Origin: Dichloromethanomonas sp964477085
GTDB taxonomy: Bacteria; Bacillota; Desulfitobacteriia; Desulfitobacteriales; Syntrophobotulaceae
DNA: 34,103 bases
Direction of reading: 5' to 3'
Assembly: GCA_964477085.1 (NCBI GenBank)
Contig: CAYZDF010000030.1
Location: 1-34,103 of the forward strand
This document shows, one piece after another, positions 14,810-21,197 of the stretch (the first letter of the stretch is position 1; each line of letters begins with the position of its first letter). A program made the translations under genes and the position numbers. The notes under the pieces were generated by a model. That model worked only from the letters and a program-made list of their open reading frames with translations, had not been told where the DNA came from and ran no database searches.

Positions 14810-15874
14810 TTAAATGGTTACTACCAGTTCAAAGTCTTCAATCGCATCGACGATCTTGATGGGGCCTGCCAGGAAGATCTTATCTCTGCTATTGGCTTCC
14901 CTGATCTGCTGGTCGGACATCGAGCTGGTGTCAACACCGATAGACTGCAGGTATAATTTCTGAGCATCAATATCGATATCCACGGAATTTTTACCCCTGT
15001 CAAGAAGCTGCTGATCCTCCAGCGATTCGTAATAGGCTCTGATCGCCATGATCAACAGACACTTATTGTCGTAGGTATTGGGAATCTTACCGATGTAGCT
15101 GTCATTGGTCGTCTTCTTGATATCGGAGTAAATCATATCCATGATATCGACGAGCTTAATCTTCTGGAAATCGGCTCCTTTGTTTGAGGTCAATGTCGTT
15201 AAGCTATTGACCGCACGCGCTATTTTTACCTTTTCCCCGTCATTCATCAGGACCAGCTTGCCGGCATCAATCGCGGTATCAAACTGGCTGGTGGTTAGGT
15301 GGGGGACATCATCCACCTCTGGCAGCACCTGGAAGGTGGCGCTGATGGACAACGGATTGCCAGCCAGTATTCCGGCGATTCTGGAACAGTATTGGGCTGC
15401 GGTATAGGTTACCCCGCCAATTACAATACTGTCAGTTGCAAAGTTGATGACCCCTTCGTGGTCCGCAGCCGTATTAGGCAGGACAGCTTTTACTTTCATA
15501 TTTTTGGTGTCCCTTAGACCGATAACCCAGGTCGCCATCGTCGTTGCATCACCCGAGCTTATTCCTGGAACAGCCAGGTAATTCCAGACTGATCCTTCCA
15601 GATAAGTCTGGGCTTCACTGTAGTCGGATGCACTTGTCGGCAGAACATAAACCAGGACTTTCTGGGGCGGATTGACACCGCCTTTGAAAGCTAACTGGAT
15701 CTGTTCCTGATTTGCTGCCGTGAACCCGGCCGGCATGTCATCCAGGGTAAATAAAACGTTTGCTCCCGGATTGACGTCGTCTTTAAGGATCAGGGCAACA
15801 ATTCCTCTTTCCCCGCGTTTGATGGCGGTGCTGGCTACTTCTTTAAAAATAATACTGATTTTCGGTAGTGGCAT
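14810..15874 (-). CDS. xkdK: Contractile tail sheath protein (XkdK)
   Basis: A 354-residue sheath subunit. The N-terminus PKISIIFKEVASTAIKRGERGIVALILKD is the usual start of short sheath proteins, followed by a variable middle. The C-terminal half contains VNSLTTLTSNKGADFQKIKLVDIMDMI (about residues 219-245) and the end IDIDAQKLYLQS...IREANSRDKIFLAGPIKIVDAIEDFELVV, which forms the inner sheath domain holding the C-terminal arm. It is about 110 residues shorter than XkdK of PBSX, mainly through a reduced outer domain. Its presence shows the particle is contractile (R-type). Confidence 0.93.
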   Translation of the reverse strand: MPLPKISIIFKEVASTAIKRGERGIVALILKDDVNPGANVLFTLDDMPAGFTAANQEQIQLAFKGGVNPPQKVLVYVLPTSASDYSEAQTYLEGSVWNYLAVPGISSGDATTMATWVIGLRDTKNMKVKAVLPNTAADHEGVINFATDSIVIGGVTYTAAQYCSRIAGILAGNPLSISATFQVLPEVDDVPHLTTSQFDTAIDAGKLVLMNDGEKVKIARAVNSLTTLTSNKGADFQKIKLVDIMDMIYSDIKKTTNDSYIGKIPNTYDNKCLLIMAIRAYYESLEDQQLLDRGKNSVDIDIDAQKLYLQSIGVDTSSMSDQQIREANSRDKIFLAGPIKIVDAIEDFELVVTI

Positions 15875-15907
15875 CTTTTAATTTCCTCCTTTAATGGTCA
15901 AAATGAC

Positions 15908-16345
15908 CTACAAGTCCAAATGAAGCTCCAAGCTTCCGGCAATCTCTCCTGAATCTGCCTCCGGTCTGCTTCCGGTAACATCCAGGTTTAGTCCCAGGTA
16001 AATCTCTTTTCCTTTGGGCCCTCCCGTTAACTGGCGAATTTTTACCGATCTGTCTTCTATCTGGAAATACCCGCAGCTAAAAAGTTGCCGCAGATTTTCA
16101 TAGACAGTGTACTGAACCGCCTTGTCCGGATTGTTATTCCCATTCAGTGGTGCATAGAAGATGATATACATGATGATGTTTCTGGAATAAAAGGTTTTGT
16201 TCTGATCTGTTTGTGTTTCCTGGATAAATGGAACATAAAAAGAAGGCCTGTCAAAGCTTTCCTGTAAATCTTCCAAATAGATCGTATATCCAGGATATTC
16301 AGATAGTATCAAGTTGCAAACCGCGTCGATGATCCCTTGTATCAA
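15908..16345 (-). CDS. Tail terminator-like protein (DUF6838-type)
   Basis: A 145-residue protein that opens the main tail operon. MIQGIIDAVCNLILSEYPGYTIYLEDLQESFDRPSFYVPFI and the following beta strands (YSRNIIMYIIFYAP) fit the DUF6838 family found just before the sheath gene in Firmicutes contractile tails; a tail-terminator/completion role is inferred from position and size. The start is TTG 16345, 10 bases after AGGAGG; a TTG three codons upstream lies only 1 base from that site. In a headless particle this protein would cap the tail. Confidence 0.75.
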   Translation of the reverse strand: MIQGIIDAVCNLILSEYPGYTIYLEDLQESFDRPSFYVPFIQETQTDQNKTFYSRNIIMYIIFYAPLNGNNNPDKAVQYTVYENLRQLFSCGYFQIEDRSVKIRQLTGGPKGKEIYLGLNLDVTGSRPEADSGEIAGSLELHLDL

Positions 16346-16681
16346 TCGTCTCAATCCTCCTTCCTTTATAAATGCACCCTATCCGAACCCTTTTCTAACA
16401 CAAGGAATCCTTTGTCGGCGACCGGATACTTCTCTTTCTTTCTTGATTAAGGATACTCCCGAATTTCATTTGCTCACATCCAAATCACGGTATTAGTCCA
16501 TAATTGCATATATTATTGCGGCCCGGCCCCTCCCTGCCTGTCTCTGGCTGCATACAACCCGCCGTTTCCGGCACACCAATAGGTTTTTGTACTCTTTCAT
16601 AATTATTTGAACTTCTATCTTTACATCCAGTTCCCTATATTGTGACTGCGCTGATGGAGAATGGTTGCCAAAAAAGAGGAA
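16346..16681 (-). other. Long untranslated leader of the main tail operon
   Basis: About 340 bases separate the 5' hairpin of promoter A from the first tail gene. I see no convincing gene: a 35-codon frame (start near 16590 on the minus strand) encodes an Arg/Cys-rich peptide without a ribosome site. The leader has a mixed composition, including a GC-rich patch near 16520-16545. It may be a remnant of genes lost when the locus was reduced (for example head genes), or a regulatory leader. Confidence 0.4.
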
Positions 16682-16703
16682 AGCCGTCTAATTTCAGACG
16701 GCT
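16682..16703 (-). promoter_or_regulatory. 5'-terminal hairpin of the main tail transcript
   Basis: AGCCGTCT (16682-16689) pairs with AGACGGCT (16696-16703), an 8-bp stem with a 6-base loop. On the minus strand a pyrimidine-rich tract ending in TTTTTT follows. It begins only about 12 bases after the -10 box of promoter A, so it would form the very 5' end of the mRNA. An almost identical hairpin follows promoter B. It could stabilise the mRNA or act as an early terminator. Confidence 0.6.
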
Positions 16704-16714
16704 TTACACTATTC

Positions 16715-16769
16715 AGTATAATCTAATTTATTGTTTAAAAACGGCAAGAACACGGGAGATATTCGGAAA
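16715..16769 (-). promoter_or_regulatory. Activator-dependent promoter A, main tail operon
   Basis: On the minus strand three CCG triplets (complements of CGG at 16764, 16753 and 16742) are spaced 11 bp apart, and 21 bases after TTGCCG comes the -10 box TATACT (16715-16720). There is no normal -35 hexamer at 17 bp. Promoters B and C share this geometry exactly. The likely activators are the two ArpU/RinA-like proteins encoded upstream. The adjoining stretch 16770-16967 contains no supported gene. Confidence 0.75.
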
Positions 16770-16967
16770 TGTTATTACCTTTACCTTTTGTATTTTTTTC
16801 TTTAAACACAGTATCACTCCTCTCAACATCTTATATCAGGCCTATCTGTTTGTTTAAGCATATAACGAAGTAAATCTTGCTTTGACTATTAAGGCTGTAT
16901 CGGCCATTATTTCTTGATATATGTAGGATTACTGTGTAATTGTGTAATTACTTTGGTGGGTTAATTG

Positions 16968-16985
16968 TTGCGTAATATGAGTCTA
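16968..16985. repeat. 18-bp module junction, copy 2 (end of detached fibre cassette)
   Basis: TTGCGTAATATGAGTCTA differs from 4129-4146 at one base. It contains the stop codon of the last small ORF of the detached fibre cassette in the same way that copy 1 contains the stop of the fibre assembly gene. Confidence 0.6.
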
Positions 16986-17105
16986 TTGTGACACAAGTCT
17001 ATTTTCTACTTCAGTTTTATATGAAGAATCTTGGATTTGTGCAACGCTAATCAAGCCTATTTTAATAAGCCTAATTAACTTTTGGACATATACTTCATTT
17101 ATAAT
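16983..17105 (-). CDS. Small phage ORF without a standard start codon
   Basis: An open frame of 40 codons encodes NEVYVQKLIRLIKIGLISV followed by AQIQDSSYKTEVENRLVSQ, matching the short ..YVNKLIELIKxGxITxxxIxxxxYKxEV.. pattern of small proteins that often follow fibre genes in clostridial phages. AGGAGGG is well placed, but in this frame only ATT (17105) or ATA follows; the ATG at 17098 is in another frame and stops after seven codons. Either a rare AUU start is used or a one-base change has inactivated the gene. It overlaps the end of the 68-residue gene. Confidence 0.4.
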   Translation of the reverse strand: MINEVYVQKLIRLIKIGLISVAQIQDSSYKTEVENRLVSQ

Positions 17106-17305
17106 ATAATAATTCCCTCCTGTTTAAGAAGTATCAAATCTACAGTATTTTGAATCTCTGTTAAAGGGTCATTTGGTACTTCCTCTTTAAATACTAGATA
17201 ATTTCCTGTAAATAAATATTGTATTTCGGTTAGAACTAATGATGGATTACTTGCTTTAATTGTTTCAATTTCGTTATCGTTATTAAACTGAATAACTATA
17301 TTCAT
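17099..17305 (-). CDS. Small protein of the detached fibre cassette
   Basis: A 68-residue acidic protein (MNIVIQFNNDNEIETIKASN...) with a beta-like start and helical end, preceded by AGGAGGG 7 bases from the ATG. No family is recognised. It lies 16 bases after the fibre gene and precedes a second small ORF, the arrangement of small accessory genes behind phage fibres. It may be a fibre chaperone or simply a conserved hypothetical phage protein. Confidence 0.6.
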   Translation of the reverse strand: MNIVIQFNNDNEIETIKASNPSLVLTEIQYLFTGNYLVFKEEVPNDPLTEIQNTVDLILLKQEGIIIL

Positions 17306-17321
17306 TTAACTTCCCTCCTAG

Positions 17322-18131
17322 TTAAATTGATGTTAGTGCTTGTATTTTCAAAGAGATTGTATTTATATAAACTTGGCTCTGGCTTGGGGTTAAGGTAATT
17401 ACATCACCATTTTTAAGGTTTAAATCAACGCTATAAGTTTGGCTTCCTGCGTCTGGACTATTATATGTCCCAATGATGGTCGTATTAACTTTCAAAATAG
17501 CATTTCCACCTTGGTTAGAATAAGTTGTAAACGTTATTCTAGCACTTCCTGCGATTAGAAAAGTGATTGGAACGTTGCTACTATTGCTATAAATTACAAC
17601 ATCCGAACCCGCTTCAATAAATTGTATAGCATTGATTGCCGTAACAATTTCAGGTACTTTTTGTGGCTCTGCTACGGTTTGTCCTTTGGCTTCAACTGCG
17701 GTTATAATCTCATCTAACTTCGCCCCTCTAGGGCGATAAATAAAATTTGTGCCATCTTTGATTACCTCCACAAAGCCTTTGTCTAATGACGTAACTGCTG
17801 TAATCCCATCAACTTCCAGTAATGGTAAATCAGTAACCCCTTCATCTTCGCTTATTGTAATTGCACCACCCGAAACATCGGCTGACAATTCAAACTTTAC
17901 TACCCTTGAGTCGCTTTCATGGGTAACTTGAATTTGAGTACCTGCTACTGTTGCAAGGGGATAGTCATAGTCACTCCATAGTGACGTACTTTCCGCCAAA
18001 TGCGCCTCAAGCGCACCCTCTCCTTCATTCAGTTTATCGCTGATCACCTGAAGATTGTCATTAAAAGATTGTCTCGAAACATTGTCGTTGCTGTCGTATA
18101 GCTTGATCCCTGTTGGTAATTCCTGAGCCAT
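17322..18131 (-). CDS. Second, detached tail fibre protein
   Basis: A 269-residue fibre. Residues 1-45 (GIKLYDSNDNVSRQSFNDNL then QVISDKLNEGEGALEAH) match the attachment-type N-terminus of the fibre at 4524-5396 (SDNV..LQ.IS.K), so both probably dock to the same site. The middle holds RPRGAKLDEIITAVEAKGQTV, a common fibre stalk element, and residues 180-269 form a beta-rich tip (SARITFTTYSNQGGNAILKVN). Unlike the other fibre it is placed ahead of the tail operon with its own activator-type promoter. It starts after AAAGGAGG. It may give an alternative host range. Confidence 0.75.
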   Translation of the reverse strand: MAQELPTGIKLYDSNDNVSRQSFNDNLQVISDKLNEGEGALEAHLAESTSLWSDYDYPLATVAGTQIQVTHESDSRVVKFELSADVSGGAITISEDEGVTDLPLLEVDGITAVTSLDKGFVEVIKDGTNFIYRPRGAKLDEIITAVEAKGQTVAEPQKVPEIVTAINAIQFIEAGSDVVIYSNSSNVPITFLIAGSARITFTTYSNQGGNAILKVNTTIIGTYNSPDAGSQTYSVDLNLKNGDVITLTPSQSQVYINTISLKIQALTSI

Positions 18132-18269
18132 ACATTCGCCTCCTTTCGTAATTTCAAAATCAAAACCGTTGAACCTTATTCAATTTTTCTATCTGACTTT
18201 ATCTGTGTTTTGGTCATACCTCCTCGTATTTTTTGCGTAGTAAAAGCAATACCGCCTGCTAAAGACGGA

Positions 18270-18290
18270 AGCCGTCTATTTCAGACGGCT
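18270..18290 (-). promoter_or_regulatory. 5'-terminal hairpin of the detached fibre transcript
   Basis: AGCCGTCT (18270-18277) pairs with AGACGGCT (18283-18290), the same stem as at 16682-16703, and at the same distance from its promoter's -10 box. Only a short T tract follows here, which favours an mRNA 5'-end role over termination. Confidence 0.55.
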
Positions 18291-18301
18291 TCACACTATT
18301 G

Positions 18302-18356
18302 AGTATAATCCATTATTCAGTTCAGAATCGGCAAGAACACGGAAGAAATTCGGAAA
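18302..18356 (-). promoter_or_regulatory. Activator-dependent promoter B, detached fibre cassette
   Basis: CGG triplets at 18329, 18340 and 18351 (CCG on the minus strand) are 11 bp apart; TATACT (18302-18307) lies 21 bases after TTGCCG. Similarity to promoter A continues through the -10 (GATTATACT) to the following hairpin. It lies just beyond the stop codon of activator B. Confidence 0.75.
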
Positions 18357-18362
18357 TATCTT

Positions 18363-18893
18363 TTACACTTTCACCCTTAAGTACTCCACTAGCTTTTGGT
18401 TAATAATTTTTCTGCGGTAGCGGACGGATTTTTCATCCATATTCAGGGCCAATCCGATCTGCAGGTTACTTTTTCTTTTTATGCCGTAATAGTCATCACA
18501 GATTTTCCTTTCCATAGGTTCAAGCAGGTTCATGGCAAAGGTAATGCCGTCGATTGCAGATTCCAGCTGGATGACCTGCATCTTAAGCTTGATTTTTTTC
18601 TGTATTAGTACGACCAGTTCGTTTTGAAATTTTTCTACCGACTTTGTGAACTCCTGATAGGTCTGGACGGTTGGATCACTGATATAGCCACTGCCGCCTC
18701 CCGCCGCTGTGCTGTAGTGCGCAACCGTGCCTTTGGAAGGAATCAGTTGGTTGGCATCCAGCAAAATGCAGCGGATGTCATGTTCATTTTTCTCCAGGAC
18801 TTCCAACGCATTTTTCTTGTACTGAAGTTCCTCCAGTTTTCGGTAATAACTTCGCAGCGTTTTTTCCATATGTTTTATTGCAACTTCATCCAT
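18363..18893 (-). CDS. ArpU/RinA-like late activator B
   Basis: A 176-residue protein with an N-terminal and central coiled-coil region (LRSYYRKLEELQYKKNALEVLEK) and a C-terminal sigma-70 region-4-like helix-turn-helix (about 124-170, LEPMERKICDDYYGIKRKSNLQIGLALNMDEKSVRYRRK in pieces). This is the architecture of phage late transcription activators of the ArpU/RinA group, comparable in role to Xpf of PBSX. It is a paralogue of the protein at 19075-19614, with matching LIPS[KR]G[TA]V and SN[LI]QIG segments. The start is ATG 18893 (AGGAG 11 bases upstream); TTG or GTG starts up to seven codons earlier would overlap that site. Promoter C in front suggests it is activated by its paralogue or by itself. 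Confidence 0.8.
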   Translation of the reverse strand: MDEVAIKHMEKTLRSYYRKLEELQYKKNALEVLEKNEHDIRCILLDANQLIPSKGTVAHYSTAAGGGSGYISDPTVQTYQEFTKSVEKFQNELVVLIQKKIKLKMQVIQLESAIDGITFAMNLLEPMERKICDDYYGIKRKSNLQIGLALNMDEKSVRYRRKIINQKLVEYLRVKV

Positions 18894-18954
18894 CCGCAGT
18901 TTCACTCCTCTCAACTAATCAAAACTATCAATGGAAGTTTTTGCCGTTGTAACC

Positions 18955-19009
18955 AGCATAAGCTATTTTTAATATCAAAAACGGCAAAACACCGGAAATA
19001 ATTCGGAAA
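18955..19009 (-). promoter_or_regulatory. Activator-dependent promoter C, activator B gene
   Basis: CGG triplets at 18982, 18993 and 19004 are 11 bp apart, and TATGCT (18955-18960) again lies 21 bases after TTGCCG. The rest of the sequence has diverged from promoters A and B, so conservation of the spacing stands out. A further TTTTGCCGTT copy in opposite orientation (about 18938-18947) lies just downstream of the -10. Confidence 0.7.
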
Positions 19010-19074
19010 GAATATTTTTATTTTCTAGAAATCATTTTTTGAACAGCAATAACTGTTAGACTCTTTCCATCGAG

Positions 19075-19614
19075 TCAAAAAATAATACATCCCGGAAACT
19101 TAGCAAGCTGAGAAGCAATTCTTTTTCTACGGTAGCGAATGGCTTTTTCGTTCATATTTAGTTCCGCTCCGATCTGAATATTACTGATACTCCGCAGGCC
19201 ATAACACTTCTCACAAATGACTTGGTCAGTCTCGTCCAATTGGCTTATGGCAGAAGTTATCCTTTCCACAGCTGCTTCAAGATACATAATCTGTATTTTA
19301 AGTTTATGTTGACGCTGTACTAACTCCAAAAGATATTCCTTACACTCGTCTATCGTGGAAGTAAACTCAAAATATCTTTGGGCAGTTTGGTCATTGACAT
19401 AATAGTCTCCGGAAATAGCCCTGTATCTGGATACTGCCCCCCGACTCGGAATAAGATCATACACATACAGGAGCATCAGCTTAATTTCCTCGCTATTCTG
19501 ATCCACGACGGTAAGTAAATTGTATTTGTGTTGAATTTCGTTTAGTTTGCGGTAATAATCCCTTAGCATTGTTTCAACCTTCTTGGCTGCTTCGTGATTG
19601 ACCTTGGCATTCAT
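19075..19614 (-). CDS. ArpU/RinA-like late activator A
   Basis: A 179-residue protein with the same build as activator B: helical N-terminal two thirds (LRDYYRKLNEIQHKYNLLTVVDQN) and a C-terminal sigma region-4-like helix-turn-helix (about 126-170, LDETDQVICEKCYGLRSISN, IQIGAELNMNEKAIRYRRKR). It is the first gene of the leftward unit and is transcribed from a consensus promoter whose spacer holds a repressor operator, so it should be made only when the S24 repressor is removed. Its probable targets are the three CCG-phased promoters downstream. GAGGTG precedes the ATG. Confidence 0.8.
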   Translation of the reverse strand: MNAKVNHEAAKKVETMLRDYYRKLNEIQHKYNLLTVVDQNSEEIKLMLLYVYDLIPSRGAVSRYRAISGDYYVNDQTAQRYFEFTSTIDECKEYLLELVQRQHKLKIQIMYLEAAVERITSAISQLDETDQVICEKCYGLRSISNIQIGAELNMNEKAIRYRRKRIASQLAKFPGCIIF

Positions 19615-19658
19615 ATCATCACCTCAATCTTCAGCGCTTCGAATCGAAGAGCATCTTC

Positions 19659-19687
19659 ATTATATTGCTACAAATAGTAGCAGTCAA
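19659..19687 (-). promoter_or_regulatory. Promoter of activator A with operator O1 in its spacer
   Basis: On the minus strand TTGACT (19682-19687) and TATAAT (19659-19664) are 17 bp apart, close to the sigma-A consensus. The spacer contains the perfect palindrome TGCTAC-AAATA-GTAGCA (19666-19682). A bound repressor would block RNA polymerase directly. This is the switch point of the whole tailocin locus. Confidence 0.85.
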
Positions 19688-19688
19688 T

Positions 19689-19705
19689 TGCTGTATTTGG
19701 TAGTT
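19689..19705. promoter_or_regulatory. Operator O2 (imperfect)
   Basis: TGCTGT-ATTTG-GTAGTT keeps 9 of 12 arm positions of O1 with the same 5-base spacer. Its centre is 23 bp from O1, about two helical turns, compatible with cooperative binding next to the activator A promoter. Confidence 0.55.
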
Positions 19706-19730
19706 TGTATCTGTTTTTTGCTGTTTTCTA

Positions 19731-19759
19731 TTGAAATGCTACGTTGTGTAGAGTAAAAT
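19731..19759 (+). promoter_or_regulatory. Repressor promoter with operator O3 in its spacer
   Basis: TTGAAA (19731-19736) and TAAAAT (19754-19759) are separated by exactly 17 bp, and that spacer is the operator TGCTAC-GTTGT-GTAGAG (19737-19753), which matches O1 at 10 of 12 arm positions. This predicts negative autoregulation of the repressor. Confidence 0.75.
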
Positions 19760-19781
19760 GGAGTCACAGGGAGGGAAGCAT

Positions 19782-20408
19782 ATGTCTTTTGGCCAAACCT
19801 TAAAAAAACTGCGTATAATAAAAAAAATGACTCAAGCTCAAATAGCTGATGCGCTCGAGGTATCCAGATCTGCCATTTCACTTTATGAGCTTGACCTGAG
19901 AGAACCCGACATCAGATTTTTACAAAGAGTATCTGGTTATTTTGATGTTTCAATAGATTATCTGCTGGGGGAAAAAGAGGATTCCACTGCAATTCTTGAT
20001 GGTTCGCAAGGAGAACGAGTTGCCGATCTATTGTTAATTCCTCTTGTCGGTAAAGTACCTGCCGGAACTCCCGCTATACCGATAGAAGATATTGAAGATT
20101 ATCTTCCGGTTCCAAGTAGTTTTGCCAAAAAAAACCAGGTTGTTTTTGCTCTCAAGATTAAGGGAGATTCCATGATTGATACTGGTATTAACGACGGAGA
20201 TATTGTCCTGGTCAGAAAGCAGGAGGTTGCTGAAAATGGTCAGACTGTGATTGCGCGTATCAATGGGGAAGATGTTACGTGTAAAAGGTTTTATTCTGTC
20301 AATAATAAAGTTACGTTAGAACCTGCCAATTCGAAATATAGGTCCCTGGAACCTCAAAATGTTGAGATCATCGGTGTCGTCTTTAAAGTCATTAAAGACG
20401 TATTCTAA
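19782..20408 (+). CDS. LexA-like XRE-S24 self-cleaving repressor of the tailocin
   Basis: A 208-residue regulator. Residues 1-62 form an XRE/Cro-type helix-turn-helix (LRIIKKMTQAQIADALEVSRSAISLYELDLREP); residues 85-208 form an S24 peptidase domain with a likely Ala94-Gly95 cleavage site (KVPAGTP), nucleophile Ser130 (KGDSMID) and Lys168 (VTCKRF). Family members cleave themselves when RecA filaments form after DNA damage, which lifts repression. The start is ATG 19782 with GGAGGG 6 bases upstream; an ATG at 19758 lies inside the -10 box and cannot be used. It faces the activator genes across a shared operator region. It has a homologous role to Xre/CI-type repressors of PBSX-like elements. 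Confidence 0.92.
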   Translation: MSFGQTLKKLRIIKKMTQAQIADALEVSRSAISLYELDLREPDIRFLQRVSGYFDVSIDYLLGEKEDSTAILDGSQGERVADLLLIPLVGKVPAGTPAIPIEDIEDYLPVPSSFAKKNQVVFALKIKGDSMIDTGINDGDIVLVRKQEVAENGQTVIARINGEDVTCKRFYSVNNKVTLEPANSKYRSLEPQNVEIIGVVFKVIKDVF

Positions 20409-20610
20409 TAGCTTACCTTCGTCTTTTTAATATGTTTAACGCTATTATTCATACTATTATTAGTAAAAGCATCTCTTTTTTACATAAATATACAAAAATT
20501 TGGTAAGAGCTATTATAACATCTCATGTTTTAAAAAAAGTAGAATTATTTGCTATTAGCTAAGAATTTACCTTTTTGAAAAATAATAATTAATTTTTAAG
20601 GTAGACTAAT

Positions 20611-20651
20611 AAACCCTGTCTGAACTAAACGTTCGGGGTTTTATTTTTTTA
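20611..20651 (+). terminator. Probable intrinsic terminator downstream of the repressor
   Basis: AAACCC (20611-20616) and GGGTTT (around 20637-20642) enclose an inner CTGAAC/GTTCGG pairing with a loop of about 5 bases, followed by ATTTTTTT. It lies 200 bases after the repressor stop. Confidence 0.6.
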
Positions 20652-20704
20652 TCTATATAACATTAATATATTTAATGATCTAATTAAAAATATCAATATA
20701 TAAC

Positions 20705-20733
20705 TTGACAAAATTAAAAACACTACATAATAT
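20705..20733 (+). promoter_or_regulatory. Sigma-A promoter of the SHOCT/DUF2089 operon
   Basis: TTGACA (20705-20710), 17-bp spacer, TAATAT (20728-20733). The -35 is a perfect consensus. Transcription would start about 100 bases before the first gene. Confidence 0.8.
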
Positions 20734-20838
20734 TAAGGTGTGAATTGAATATATCAATTTATATACTTGTCTACATAATAAAAATGAAGATGATAATTAA
20801 TAAAAGAGCATAAGAGCATGAGAGCATAGGTGTAAAGG

Positions 20839-21189
20839 GTGAGGATATTGGAACCAAGAGCAAGAAGATTGAAGATTCGGGTTCGCAAGGGATGGTTTAA
20901 TCTGTTTCTTCCTGCCTTGAGCTTCAAGTTCGTCAAGAAGATCTTGGGACTGGGGCTCAAGTATTCCGGAATGGGAAGAGAGAAACATAAAGAGCAGGGG
21001 ACAAAGAGTCTGGATTCTCATGGGTTTGATTCTTGGGATAAACACGTTGGTGATAACGATGTTGACACGCAAGAAATCTTACATGAGCTAAACTACTTCA
21101 TTGATGAACTTGCCAGACTGGAACCCTTTGTGTTAGTCGAAGTCTATGATGCAACCGAAAATGTATACGTTAAAATTGAAACGGTGTGA
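20839..21189 (+). CDS. Small protein related to the C-terminal domain of the SHOCT-like protein downstream
   Basis: A 116-residue protein. The order of its elements, IRVRKGWFNLFLPALSFKFVKKILGLG followed by DTQEILHELNYFIDELARL and VLVEVYDATENVYVKIE, parallels the 21629-22006 protein (LRVNVKDG..., VNIPLSLVDVGLKIG, DLNEILQAVKDG, KIVEVDDEENGTKVEVYVD). The two genes thus look like diverged copies of one domain. Here the hydrophobic segment is longer and could bind a membrane. The start is probably GTG 20839. It is the first gene of a three-gene operon; its function is unknown. Confidence 0.6.
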   Translation: MRILEPRARRLKIRVRKGWFNLFLPALSFKFVKKILGLGLKYSGMGREKHKEQGTKSLDSHGFDSWDKHVGDNDVDTQEILHELNYFIDELARLEPFVLVEVYDATENVYVKIETV

Positions 21190-21197
21190 GGTGATGA

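Larger units (their letters stand above)
20409..20838. other. Intergenic region between repressor and SHOCT operon
   Basis: A very AT-rich 430-base gap. It contains the repressor-side terminator (20611-20651), a good rightward promoter (20705-20733) and, just before the next gene, three tandem 8-base units AGAGCATA/G (20805-20828). No gene, integrase remnant or att-like duplication was seen. Confidence 0.6.

Noticed and set aside
16490..16681. Minus-strand ORF near 16.5 kb (MKEYKNLLVCRKRRVVCS...)
   Set aside because: Only 35 codons after its ATG, Arg/Cys-rich, no ribosome site; may be a relic, but not supportable as a gene.
19637..19649. CTTCGAATCGAAG palindrome as a LexA (SOS) box
   Set aside because: It does not match the Firmicutes consensus CGAAC-N4-GTTCG and lies in the leader, downstream of the promoter; the S24 repressor operators explain control better.
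2209..20408. Complete prophage with integrase and att sites
   Set aside because: No recombinase, terminase, portal or capsid frames were found, and no direct repeats were noticed at the edges.
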